Part shown: one piece after another, positions 15,811-24,874 of the stretch
Position numbering within the stretch: the first letter of the stretch is position 1
Layout of the letters: the number at the start of each line of letters is the position of its first letter
The notes under the pieces: model-generated
What the model was told of the DNA's origin: nothing
Seen by the model: the letters and a program-made list of their open reading frames with translations, nothing else
Databases searched by the model: none
Program-made: the position numbers and the translations under genes
NCBI RefSeq assembly: GCF_900090205.1
Contig: NZ_LT607802.1
Location: 3,998,879-4,062,878, forward strand
Reading direction: 5' to 3'
DNA length: 64,000 bases
DNA from: Vogesella sp. LIG4
Lineage (GTDB): Bacteria > Pseudomonadota > Gammaproteobacteria > Burkholderiales > Chromobacteriaceae

Positions 15811-18321
15811 CTAGTGGTCCGCAGGGTCGAAGCGCTGTGCGTAGTGGCGGAACTCCGGGCCCGGCATCGGCTTGCCGTACAGATAGCCCTGCGCCATGTG
15901 GCAGCCCTGCTCGCGCAGGAAGTCGCGGTGCGCCGGCAGCTCCACGCCTTCGGCCACGATGGACAGGCCCAGGCTGCGGCCCATGGAGATCACTGCCGAG
16001 GCGATGGCGGCATCGTCCTTGTCCTCGTGCAGGTGGGCGATGAAGGAACGGTCGATCTTCAGCACCTGCACCGGCAGGCGCTTGAGGTAGGCCAGCGAGG
16101 AATAGCCGGTGCCGAAGTCGTCGATGGACAGGGTAATGCCCATGGCGCGCAGCCCTTCCAGCGCGCGGCCAACCTCCAGGTCGCTGTCCATCGCCGTGCT
16201 TTCGGTGATTTCCAGCTCCAGGCTGGCCGCAGGCAGGCCGGTTTCATCCAGCACCTGCTGTACCGTGTCGACGATATTGCCGAACTTGAGCTGGCGCCCG
16301 GACAGGTTCACCGCCACCCGGCCGGCAAAACCCAGCTCCTGCTGCAGCGCGTGGGTATAGCGGCAGGCTTCGCTCAGCACCCAGGCGCCCAGCGGCACGA
16401 TCAGCGCCGACTCTTCCGCCACCGGAATGAACTCCACCGGCGACACCAGGCCCATTTCCGGGTGCTGCCAGCGCACTAGCGCCTCCATGCCCACCAGCTT
16501 GCCGCTGGCCAGATCGACCTTGGGCTGATACCACACCTGGAACTCGCTGCGCGTCAGCGCGCGGTGCAGGCCGTATTCCAGCTTCAGCCGCGCCATGGCG
16601 CTGGCGTTCATGTCGGCGGTGTAGAACTGGAAGGCGTTCTTGCCGCGGTTCTTGGCGCGGTACATGGCGGCATCGGCATTCACCAGCAGGCTGTCGGCGG
16701 TGCTGCCGTCCTCCGGGTACATGGCGATGCCCAGGCTGGCGGACACGAATACCTTGCTGCTGCCGCCCAGCACCACCTCGCCGGCAATGCCGTCCAGCAC
16801 GTCCTGCGCCAGGCTGGCCACGCTGTTGGGCGAGCCGACATTGGGCAGCAGCAGAGTGAACTCGTCGCCGGCCAGCCGCGCCACGGTGCAGCCCATTGGC
16901 GCTTCGGTCTGCAGCCGCGAGGCGATCTTCACCAGCAGCTCGTCGCCGGCCTGGTGGCCCAGGGTGTCGTTGATCAGCTTGAAGCGGTCCAGATCGATGA
17001 ACATCAACGCCATGCGCTGGTTATGTTCCCGCGCCTGCTCGATGGCGCTTTGCAGCTTCTCGCCGAACAGGGTGCGGTTGGGCAGGCCGGTCAACGCGTC
17101 GTGGTTGGCGAGGAAGTGCAGCCGCTCCTCCGCCTGTTTGCGCTGGGTGATGTCGGAGAACACCGCCACGTAATGGCGGATGCCGCCGTTACCGTCGGGA
17201 ATGCCGGTGATGGTGAGGTGCTCGGTGTACAGCAGGCCACTCTTGCGCCGGTTCACCACCTCGCCCTGCCAGTAGCCGTCCAGCTTGAGCTGGCGCCACA
17301 TATGCTCGTAGAAATCCGGCGACTGGCGGCCGGATTTCAGCACCGCCGGCGTCTTGCCCTGCACTTCCGCCAGGGTGTAGCCGGTAATGCGGGTAAACGC
17401 CGGGTTTACCGACTGGATCACACCGCTGTCGTCGGTGATCACAATGCCTTCCAGCGTGGATTCAAACACCTTGTCCGCCAGCTGCAGGCTCTGCCGCGAG
17501 CGCAGCAGCGCCTCGTCGCGCTCGCGCAACGCGGTGCGCAGCTCCACCAGGAACTCCTGCTCCATGGTGGCCAGAATGTCGGACATGCCGATGATGGCCA
17601 GCAAGCTGCCATTGTCCGCGCCCACGCCAAGGTGGCGGGTGCGCCCTTCCAGCAGCACGCGGCGGGCATTGAGCAGCGTCATCTGGTTCGGCACCGTGCG
17701 CAGCGGGTGGCTGGCAATCGCCGACACCTGCAGGCTGCTGTCGCCACCGGCGACAAAACGCACCACGTCGCGCTGGGTCAGAATGCCCCAGCTGCCGTCC
17801 GGGTAGCGCACGCCCAGCGCCTCCACCGACAGTTCGCTCATCCGGCTCATCGCCGTCACCACCAGCGCGTCAGACTCCACCACCACCAGCGGCTTGTGCA
17901 GCATATTGTCCAGCCGCTTCAGGCGCAGGAAGAACTCGGCATCCTGGTTGATGACGATATCGGTGGCCGACACCATGCCCAGCAGCTTGCCGGTGCGCGG
18001 GTCGGTCACGATCAGGTGGCGCACCTTGTTTTCGTGCATGCAGGCGGCGGCATCCTGTATCGAGGCATCGGCCGGGATGCTCAGCACCGGAGAGGTCATG
18101 AAGCCGCGCACCGCGCACTGCGCCACATCGGGGTGGAACAGGTCCAGCTTGACCACGTCGCTTTCGGTCCAGATTCCCAGCGGCCCGCCGCTGCCATCCA
18201 CCACGACTATCGAGCCGCAGCGGGCATGGCACATGGCCTGCGCTGCCTCGCTTACCGGGGTATCCGGCGCGCAGGTCAGCACATTACGGGAAACGATCGA
18301 TTCAACAGCGGTAAAGGTCAC
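15811..18321 (-). CDS. CBS-CBS-PAS-GGDEF-EAL cyclic-di-GMP signalling protein
   Basis: 836 residues. Order: two CBS-pair modules (about 1-125 and 130-265), a PAS domain with S-box C-terminus (about 285-400; NPAFTRITGYT, HYVAVFSDITQRKQAEE), a GGDEF domain with the active-site variant AGDEF near 481-485, and an EAL domain. EAL residues are intact: EALVRW near 612, NLSGRQL, LEITES, IDDFGTGYSSL, LKIDRSFI and VAEGVE. There are no membrane segments, so it should be cytosolic. Expected activity is c-di-GMP hydrolysis, with cyclase activity possible because AGDEF is tolerated in some active enzymes. The CBS modules suggest control by an adenine nucleotide; that is inference. It is divergent from the DUF5610-like gene. 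Confidence 0.9.
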   Translation of the reverse strand: MTFTAVESIVSRNVLTCAPDTPVSEAAQAMCHARCGSIVVVDGSGGPLGIWTESDVVKLDLFHPDVAQCAVRGFMTSPVLSIPADASIQDAAACMHENKVRHLIVTDPRTGKLLGMVSATDIVINQDAEFFLRLKRLDNMLHKPLVVVESDALVVTAMSRMSELSVEALGVRYPDGSWGILTQRDVVRFVAGGDSSLQVSAIASHPLRTVPNQMTLLNARRVLLEGRTRHLGVGADNGSLLAIIGMSDILATMEQEFLVELRTALRERDEALLRSRQSLQLADKVFESTLEGIVITDDSGVIQSVNPAFTRITGYTLAEVQGKTPAVLKSGRQSPDFYEHMWRQLKLDGYWQGEVVNRRKSGLLYTEHLTITGIPDGNGGIRHYVAVFSDITQRKQAEERLHFLANHDALTGLPNRTLFGEKLQSAIEQAREHNQRMALMFIDLDRFKLINDTLGHQAGDELLVKIASRLQTEAPMGCTVARLAGDEFTLLLPNVGSPNSVASLAQDVLDGIAGEVVLGGSSKVFVSASLGIAMYPEDGSTADSLLVNADAAMYRAKNRGKNAFQFYTADMNASAMARLKLEYGLHRALTRSEFQVWYQPKVDLASGKLVGMEALVRWQHPEMGLVSPVEFIPVAEESALIVPLGAWVLSEACRYTHALQQELGFAGRVAVNLSGRQLKFGNIVDTVQQVLDETGLPAASLELEITESTAMDSDLEVGRALEGLRAMGITLSIDDFGTGYSSLAYLKRLPVQVLKIDRSFIAHLHEDKDDAAIASAVISMGRSLGLSIVAEGVELPAHRDFLREQGCHMAQGYLYGKPMPGPEFRHYAQRFDPADH

Positions 18322-18628
18322 GCGTGCTCCAGACAGTACTTGCAGCCAAGTGCTTTATATTCATCGCATCCAGCTGAAAGACATTGATAAGAAACAAATT
18401 CTGTAAAAAAGAGTAAGTACATTATTCGATAGTCATCACATTTAATCAATCCACTACATATTCAATCAATTCCAATAACATCCATCATCCAGCAATAAAT
18501 ATCTGTTTCAAAACCACGCGGCGCAATGCGATGACGACAAACCGCGCCGACACCAGCCAGAGAATGCCGGCAAAACCCCTGCCGGTGAACGATAAATAAG
18601 TATCGTCACGCCTTGCCGGAGCCGGATC
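18322..18628. other. AT-rich divergent intergenic region
   Basis: 307 bp between the GGDEF-EAL gene and the DUF5610-like gene. About 18350-18510 is clearly more AT-rich than the rest of the window and holds no coding frame. It must contain promoters for both divergent genes, but no convincing consensus was identified. It could also be a target for the H-NS-type protein encoded at 44.4 kb. Confidence 0.5.
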
Positions 18629-19369
18629 ATGGACGTTTCACGCATCAACTCTGCCGGGTTCATGCCGCCTGGGCAGCTGGTCAGCACCGCCGCCAAGGCC
18701 AGGGCGGAGGAGAAGCAGGCGGTACAGCAGGAACGGGTTACCCTGAGCCAGACGCAGGATGAGCAGGCCCCGCTTACCTACGGCAAGCCAGGCGCCACCC
18801 CGGCCACGCCTGCCGACCCGGATGCAGCGGGCACGGCGGCAACGGCGGCCACACCCGCCACGCAAGGCCCGCAGGATCTGGCCGCCATGCTGGAAGAGTC
18901 CGACCGCAAGGTCAGCGAATTCATGCAGATGCTGGGCGGTATGCTGCAGAAGCAGGGGCTGGAGTGGAGCAAGGTCATCAGCGGTGAACAACACCTGAGC
19001 GCCGACCCGCAGACCATCAAGGCGGCGCAGGCGGCCATCGCCCCGGATGGCGAATTCGGCGTGAAGAACACCGCGCAGCGCATCCTCAGCTTTGCCCGCA
19101 GCATGATAGGCGACGACCCCAGCCGGCTAGATGCGGTGCGCCAGGCGGTGAGCAAGGGCTTTGACGACGCCAAGGCGGCGCTGGGCGGCGCACTGCCGGA
19201 CATCAGCAAGCAGACCTACGACACGATCATGGCCGAGTTCGACCGCTGGTCCAAGGACGGCCTGCCGGCCAACGGGCCGATTACCCTGCCGGACAACAGC
19301 GGCAGCAATGATGGCAGCACCACCACCGCCGATGGCGGCACAAACAGCAGCGGCCAGGCGGCAGCCTGA
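18629..19369 (+). CDS. DUF5610-like hypothetical protein
   Basis: 246 residues, no signal peptide or membrane segment. The N-terminal half is low-complexity (a Pro/Ala/Thr-rich stretch about 50-85, ATPATPADPDAAG). The C-terminal half carries a compact helical domain: DGEFGVKNTAQRILSFARSM, DAVRQAVSKGFDDAKAALGG and ISKQTYDTIMAEFDRW. This matches the pattern of DUF5610 proteins (W/F-G-V-x-x-T-x-x-R-I, then x-A-I-x-x-G-F-x-x-A). The function is unknown. The Pro/Thr linker and helical C-terminus recall secreted or surface-assembly regulators, but nothing in the sequence proves that. The family call is moderate; the gene itself is well supported by codon use. Confidence 0.65.
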   Translation: MDVSRINSAGFMPPGQLVSTAAKARAEEKQAVQQERVTLSQTQDEQAPLTYGKPGATPATPADPDAAGTAATAATPATQGPQDLAAMLEESDRKVSEFMQMLGGMLQKQGLEWSKVISGEQHLSADPQTIKAAQAAIAPDGEFGVKNTAQRILSFARSMIGDDPSRLDAVRQAVSKGFDDAKAALGGALPDISKQTYDTIMAEFDRWSKDGLPANGPITLPDNSGSNDGSTTTADGGTNSSGQAAA

Positions 19370-19404
19370 CGCGGCAGGCGCTATCCGCTTGCGGCCAACC
19401 CCTA

Positions 19405-19546
19405 AGAGCATGTTCACGATCTGCTGCGCTTCGGCGATACCGCGTTGAAAACGTCTTCGGAATGCTCATTGACTTCATGTCAACTCCGCTTCCTCAGCCG
19501 TTTTCGCCTTGTCTCGCCCTAGCTCGCTAGATCGTGAACACACTCT
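19405..19546. mobile_element. MITE-like structured repeat, copy B
   Basis: 142 bp. Terminal inverted repeats AGAGCATGTTCACGATCT and the complement of AGATCGTGAACACACTCT match over most of 18 bp. The interior hairpin is GAAAACG...CGTTTTC enclosing TTGACttcaTGTCAA. The words GGCGAGACAAGGCG (on the minus strand) and GCGATACCGCGTT are shared with copy A. It is flanked on each side by one copy of the 11-mer motif in inverted orientation (19390-19400 and 19549-19559), as if it had inserted into the loop of a motif pair. Confidence 0.65.
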
Positions 19547-19647
19547 AAGGTTGGCCGCATCGTTTTGAGCCGTATCACCTTGCCTGGCGCGGCGAGGCGC
19601 TCTGCTATACTGCCGGCTTTGCCGAATTCACGTTCTTTGCCCGCCGC

Positions 19648-22600
19648 ATGACCACCCCCACCCTGCCCGAACTCAAAGCCGCCCTGTCCACCTGCCTGAT
19701 CCGCGACCGCTATGGCCTGAAGCGCAAGCTGGCCGACGCCGAGCAGCGCAGCAAGCGCCAGCAGCCGGCAGACCGCCTGCTGGCCGACATCGCCGCACAG
19801 ATCGCCAAATCCGCCAGCCGCGCCGCGGTGCGCGCCCAGCATCTGCCCAGGCCGAGCTTCGACGACGCGCTGCCGGTCAACCAGAAGCTGGACGACATCA
19901 AGGCGGCGATTGCCGCCAACCAGGTGGTGATCATCTGCGGCGAAACCGGCTCCGGCAAAACCACGCAGCTGCCCAAAATCTGCCTGGAGCTGGGCCGCGG
20001 CGTGTACGGGCTGATTGGCCACACCCAGCCGCGCCGGCTTGCCGCCCGTTCGGTAGCCACCCGCATCGCGCAGGAGCTGGGCAGCGAGCTGGGCAACCAC
20101 GTCGGTTTCAAGGTGCGCTTCACCGACAAGCTGTCGGAGCGCAGCGTCATCAAACTGATGACCGACGGCATCCTGCTGGCGGAAACGCAGACCGACCGCC
20201 ACCTGGAAGCCTACGACACCATCATCATCGACGAGGCGCACGAGCGCAGCCTCAACATCGACTTCCTGCTGGGCTACCTGAAGCAGTTGCTGCCTCGCCG
20301 GCCGGACCTGAAAGTGATCATCACCTCGGCCACCATCGACGCCGACCGCTTCGCCCGCCACTTCAATAACGCGCCGGTGATCGAGGTTTCCGGCCGTACC
20401 TACCCGGTGGAAGTGCGCTACCGCCCGCTGAAGCAGCGCGACGAAGACGAGCGCGAAATGGAGATGGAAGACGCCATCGTCGAGGCGGTGGAGGAAATCT
20501 CGCGTCACGGCCCCGGCGACATGCTGGTCTTCCTGCCCGGCGAGCGCGAGATCCGCGACACCGCCGACAAGCTGCGCCGCAGCGGCATCCGCCACTACGA
20601 GGTGCTGCCGCTGTTCGCGCGGCTGTCCAACGAGGACCAACAGAAGATCTTCAAGCCCTCCGGCGGCCGCCGCATCGTGCTGGCCACCAACGTGGCGGAA
20701 ACCTCGCTCACCGTGCCCGGCATCAAGTACGTGATCGACACCGGCCTCGCGCGCATCAAGCGCTACAGCCCGCGCGCCAAGGTGGAACAGCTGCAGGTGG
20801 AGAAGATCTCGCAGGCCGCCGCGCGCCAGCGTGCCGGCCGCTGTGGCCGGGTGGAAGCCGGTGTCTGCGTGCGGCTGTACGACGAGGCCGACTTCAACGC
20901 CCGTGGCGCGTTTACCGACCCGGAAATCGTGCGCAGCAGCCTGGCGGCGGTGATCCTGCGCATGGCGGCGCTGCGCCTGGGCCAGGTGGACCAGTTCCCC
21001 TTCATCGAACCGCCGTCCAGCCGACTGATCGCCGACGGCTACCAGGCGCTGCAGGAGCTGGGCGCGGTGGACGAGGCGCTGCAGCTCACCCAGGTGGGCA
21101 AGGAGCTGGCGCGCATTCCGGTGGACCCGAAGGTTGGCCGCATGCTGCTGGCCGGCCGCGAGCACCACTGCGTGCGCGAGGTGCTGATCATCGCCGCCGC
21201 GCTGTCGGTGCAGGACCCGCGCGAGCGGCCGTTCGAGGCACGCGAGGCCGCCGACCGCGCCCATGCCCGCTTCAGCGACGAAAAATCCGATTTCCTGTCC
21301 TTCCTGCATCTGTGGGACTTCTTTGCCGACGCGCTGAGCAACAAGCAGAGCAACCGCCAGCTGGTGAACCTGTGTCACCAGCACTTCCTGTCGCACCTGC
21401 GCATGCGCGAATGGCGCGAGCTGCACGCGCAGCTGGCGGAGATTGCCGCCGACATGAACCTGATCGAGCGCGAGGCGGCGCATGCACCGGCAGCCGCAAC
21501 CGGCGGCGAAGCCACGCCGAAGAAGCGCGCACAGGCCGAAGCACTGGCCTACGAGAAGCTGCACAAGGCGCTGCTCACCGGCCTGATCGGCAATCTCGGC
21601 ATGAAGTCGCAGGAAGGCGACGACTACAACGGCGCGCGCGGCGGCAGCTTTTTGATGTTCCCCGGCTCCGGCCTGAAAAAGGCTCGCCCGAAGTGGCTGA
21701 TGGCCGCCGAGCTGGTGGAAACCACCAAGCTGTACGCCCGCTGCGTGGCGCGCGTGGAGCCGGACTGGGTGGAGGACGTGGCGCCGCACCTGGTGAAACT
21801 GCATCACTTCGACCCGCACTGGGAAAAGTCGCGCGGCGAGGTGGTGGCCAGCGAACGCGTGACCCTGTTCAGCCTGACGCTGATCGCCCGCCGCCCGGTA
21901 AGCTACGGCCGCATCGCACCGGAGGAGGCGCGCGAGCTATTCATCCGCGGCGCGCTGGTGGCCATGGAATACGTCAGCAATGCGCCGTTCTTCCAGCGCA
22001 ACCAGCAGCTGATCCGCGAGGTGGAGCAACTGGAGCACAAGGCACGCCGCCAGGACGTGCTGGTGGATGAAGAGGCGCTGTTCGCCTTCTACGCCGAGCG
22101 CATTCCGGCCGACGTGGTGGATGCCGCCAGCTTTGAAGCCTGGCGCAAGGACGCGGAAGCGGCCAACCCCAAGCTGCTGTTCCTCACCCGCGAGGAACTG
22201 ATGCGCCACACCGCCGAAAATGTGTCGGAAACCCAGTTCCCGGAATACCGCGAGCTGGCCGGCAGCCGCTGCCGCCTGCGCTACCGTTTCGAGCCGAACC
22301 ACCCGCTGGACGGCGTCACCATCGACCTGCCGCTGGCGGCGCTGAACACGCTGGAGCCGGCCGAGTTCGAATGGCTGGTGCCGGGCATGATCCGCGACAA
22401 GCTGCAGGCCATGATCAAGAGCCTGCCCAAGCAGATTCGCCGCAGCTGCGTGCCGGTGCCGGACTTCGTTACCCGCTTCCTGCTGACCAACCCGGATCAG
22501 TTCAAGCCGATCGCCCCGCAACTGGCGCACTTCATCCTGCGCGAGACCGGCGGCGTGAAGGTGGACCCGCTGGAGTTCGATACCGTGGAGCTGCCGCCGC

Positions 22601-23598
22601 ACCTGCAGTTCAACTTCCGCATCATCGACGACGGCAAACAGGAGATCGGCATGGGCCGCGACCTGATCGCGCTGCAGAAGCAGTTCGGCCAGGCGGCGCA
22701 GCTCACCTTCCGCGACACCAGCGCCGAATTCGAACGCGATCATGTGGAAGCCTGGGACTTCGGCGAACTGCCGCAGGCGATCCAGTTCGCCCGTGGCCGC
22801 CAGCAGCTCACCGGCTTTCCGGCGCTGACGCTGGAAAACGACGGCAAGGGCGAACACGTGGCGATCCGCCTGTTCGATACCGAGGGTGCGGCCAACCATG
22901 CGCACCGCCAGGGCGTGGTGCGCCTGCTGCAGTACCAGTTGAAGGAACACATGAAGCAGCTGGGCAAGGGCCTGCCAGGCATGACCCAGCTGGGCCTGCA
23001 GCTGCGCACGGTGTGCAATGTGGACGAGCTGCTGCAGGATGCGATTGCCGCCATCTGCGACCGCGCCTTCATCGGCGACGACGAGCTGCCGCGCAATGAA
23101 AAAGCCTTCAACGAGCAGAAATCGCGCGCACGCACCCGCCTGCCGGCGGTGACGCAGGCAGTGACCAGCTACCTGAACCAGATCGCCGCCGAATACCAGG
23201 CGCTGGCGCCCAGGCTGCAAAAGCACAAGCTGGGCTTCGAGCTTAACCAGCAGCTGGGCCGCCTGGTGTACAAGGGCTTTCTTGCCGTGACACCGTGGCC
23301 ACAACTGCCGCAGCTGCCGCGCTATATGAAGGCGATGAGCCTGCGCATGGACAAGCAGCCCACCAACGCCCAGCGCGATGGCCAGCGTGGCGCGGAGATT
23401 CGCGATGTCTGGGCGAAATGGGAGGCGCGCATGGCGGAAGAAACCGCACGCGGCCAACCTTCGGCCGAACTGCAGGCGTACCGCTGGCATATCGAGGAAT
23501 TACGCGTGAGTTTATTCGCCCAGGAGCTCAAGACTCCGTATCCGGTGTCGATGAAACGGCTAGTGAAGCTATGGGACGAATTGCCGCGCAATTATTAA
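19648..23598 (+). CDS. hrpA: ATP-dependent RNA helicase HrpA (DEAH box)
   Basis: 1316 residues. Walker A GETGSGKTT is near 97-105, DEAH at about 195-198, SAT motif ITSATIDADRF, and motif VI QRAGRCGRV. Helicase-associated and OB-fold domains follow, then the long DUF3418 C-terminal region (from about 700) specific to HrpA. It is a cytosolic DExH helicase linked to mRNA processing and to rescue of stalled ribosomes in E. coli. The 11-mer motif occurs twice inside (21132-21142 as Val-Gly-Arg, 22887-22897 as Ala-Ala-Asn). Length is normal. Confidence 0.96.
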   Translation: MTTPTLPELKAALSTCLIRDRYGLKRKLADAEQRSKRQQPADRLLADIAAQIAKSASRAAVRAQHLPRPSFDDALPVNQKLDDIKAAIAANQVVIICGETGSGKTTQLPKICLELGRGVYGLIGHTQPRRLAARSVATRIAQELGSELGNHVGFKVRFTDKLSERSVIKLMTDGILLAETQTDRHLEAYDTIIIDEAHERSLNIDFLLGYLKQLLPRRPDLKVIITSATIDADRFARHFNNAPVIEVSGRTYPVEVRYRPLKQRDEDEREMEMEDAIVEAVEEISRHGPGDMLVFLPGEREIRDTADKLRRSGIRHYEVLPLFARLSNEDQQKIFKPSGGRRIVLATNVAETSLTVPGIKYVIDTGLARIKRYSPRAKVEQLQVEKISQAAARQRAGRCGRVEAGVCVRLYDEADFNARGAFTDPEIVRSSLAAVILRMAALRLGQVDQFPFIEPPSSRLIADGYQALQELGAVDEALQLTQVGKELARIPVDPKVGRMLLAGREHHCVREVLIIAAALSVQDPRERPFEAREAADRAHARFSDEKSDFLSFLHLWDFFADALSNKQSNRQLVNLCHQHFLSHLRMREWRELHAQLAEIAADMNLIEREAAHAPAAATGGEATPKKRAQAEALAYEKLHKALLTGLIGNLGMKSQEGDDYNGARGGSFLMFPGSGLKKARPKWLMAAELVETTKLYARCVARVEPDWVEDVAPHLVKLHHFDPHWEKSRGEVVASERVTLFSLTLIARRPVSYGRIAPEEARELFIRGALVAMEYVSNAPFFQRNQQLIREVEQLEHKARRQDVLVDEEALFAFYAERIPADVVDAASFEAWRKDAEAANPKLLFLTREELMRHTAENVSETQFPEYRELAGSRCRLRYRFEPNHPLDGVTIDLPLAALNTLEPAEFEWLVPGMIRDKLQAMIKSLPKQIRRSCVPVPDFVTRFLLTNPDQFKPIAPQLAHFILRETGGVKVDPLEFDTVELPPHLQFNFRIIDDGKQEIGMGRDLIALQKQFGQAAQLTFRDTSAEFERDHVEAWDFGELPQAIQFARGRQQLTGFPALTLENDGKGEHVAIRLFDTEGAANHAHRQGVVRLLQYQLKEHMKQLGKGLPGMTQLGLQLRTVCNVDELLQDAIAAICDRAFIGDDELPRNEKAFNEQKSRARTRLPAVTQAVTSYLNQIAAEYQALAPRLQKHKLGFELNQQLGRLVYKGFLAVTPWPQLPQLPRYMKAMSLRMDKQPTNAQRDGQRGAEIRDVWAKWEARMAEETARGQPSAELQAYRWHIEELRVSLFAQELKTPYPVSMKRLVKLWDELPRNY

Positions 23599-23676
23599 TA
23601 CAGTACGGCACGGTCCCCACGCGCATTTGTGCCAGAATCAGAATAGTATTGCTGCACTCGCTTACATATCGATGCC

Positions 23677-24837
23677 ATGGCTAAACCGGACAACGCGCCA
23701 GTACTGAACCAGGCCTTCAGGGTGGGAGAAGCCCTGCAGGAGAACGTGTATACACGTAATGGCCTGCTGTTGCTGAAAAAAGGCCACTACGTGCTGAGCG
23801 AGAGCCAGCGCGAACGGCTGGTGCGCATGGGCGTTACCGTGCCGGGCGGCCACATGGCGCCGGTGGAAAGCGATCTGGCGCGCATCGGCGATTTCAGCCC
23901 GTTCGAGGAAGTCCAGCATGCCGCGCGGCACCTGGATTACCTGCTGGGCGCCGGCCTGAGTTCGCAGGGCTTCGAGCAGCGGGTGCGCGCGCTGGCCAAC
24001 CGGCTGGCCGCGTTTACCCAGCGGGCGCCGGACGGCATGCTGGCCGCGGTGCTGCTGGTGCCGGTGAACAAATACGCCGCCGCGCACAGCGTGCACGTGG
24101 TCATCATCCTGACCATGCTGGCGGGCAAGCTGGACCTGCCGCCGGAGGTGAAGAACAGCCTGCTGTGCGCCGCGCTGACCATGAACCTGTCGATTGCCTC
24201 GCTGATGGACAATCTGCACCACCAGCGCAAACCGCTGAGCGACGAACAGAAGCAACAGATCGAGGCGCATCCGCTGTTGTCATCCGCCATGCTGCGCGAA
24301 CTGAACGTGCATGACGAGCTGTGGCACCAGCTGGTGCAGACCCACCACGAACAATGGAACGGCAGCGGCTACCCCTACGGCCTCGGCCGCGAGCACATCG
24401 AGACGCTGTCGCACCTGCTGCACCTGGCCGATGTCACCGCCGCCAAACTGGCACCGCGCGGCTACCGGGCGGCGCTGAAACCCAACAAGGCGCTGGCCAG
24501 CGTATTCCTGGAGGCGGACAAATCCTTCGACCACCACCTGACCTCGCTGCTGGTAAAGGAGCTGGGCATCTACCCGCCAGGCTGCTTCGTGCGGCTGGCC
24601 AACCAGGAAATGGGCGTGGTACTGCAACGCCGCAACCGCGCCAACGCCCCCTGCGTGGCCGCGCTGCGCAGCAACGACGGCGCCTCCTACAGCAAGCCGC
24701 AGCTACGCGAAGCCAGCAAGAGCCAATACAAGATCATGCACGCCCTGGATCAACAACAGATCGGCATCCGGCCGCAGTACCTGGCCAGCCTGTGGAAACG
24801 CCAGCGCATCACGCCGCTGCTGCCGCACGATCAGTAA
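23677..24837 (+). CDS. Degenerate HD-GYP-family protein 1
   Basis: 386 residues. An N-terminal region (about 1-80, including NGLLLLKKGHYVLSESQ) is followed by an HD-GYP-like domain. The HHEQWNGSGYPYGL motif near 223-236 is kept, but the position of the catalytic HD (usually LLHDIGK) reads CAALTMNLSI near 164-173, so the HD pair is missing. The later DxxDA motif is DVTAA. Loss of these metal ligands predicts no c-di-GMP phosphodiesterase activity; a c-di-GMP-binding or protein-interaction role is possible. A homologous gene follows 37 nt downstream, consistent with tandem duplication. Confidence 0.8.
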   Translation: MAKPDNAPVLNQAFRVGEALQENVYTRNGLLLLKKGHYVLSESQRERLVRMGVTVPGGHMAPVESDLARIGDFSPFEEVQHAARHLDYLLGAGLSSQGFEQRVRALANRLAAFTQRAPDGMLAAVLLVPVNKYAAAHSVHVVIILTMLAGKLDLPPEVKNSLLCAALTMNLSIASLMDNLHHQRKPLSDEQKQQIEAHPLLSSAMLRELNVHDELWHQLVQTHHEQWNGSGYPYGLGREHIETLSHLLHLADVTAAKLAPRGYRAALKPNKALASVFLEADKSFDHHLTSLLVKELGIYPPGCFVRLANQEMGVVLQRRNRANAPCVAALRSNDGASYSKPQLREASKSQYKIMHALDQQQIGIRPQYLASLWKRQRITPLLPHDQ

Positions 24838-24874
24838 TGCCGACCATCCAGCCGTGCCATAAGGCAACACCGAC

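Noticed and set aside
16161..16175. GCGGCCAACC within the GGDEF-EAL gene and similar 10-of-11 matches (22157, 23450, 37877, 59996)
   Set aside because: They lack one motif base and were left out of the exact count, though some may be decayed copies.
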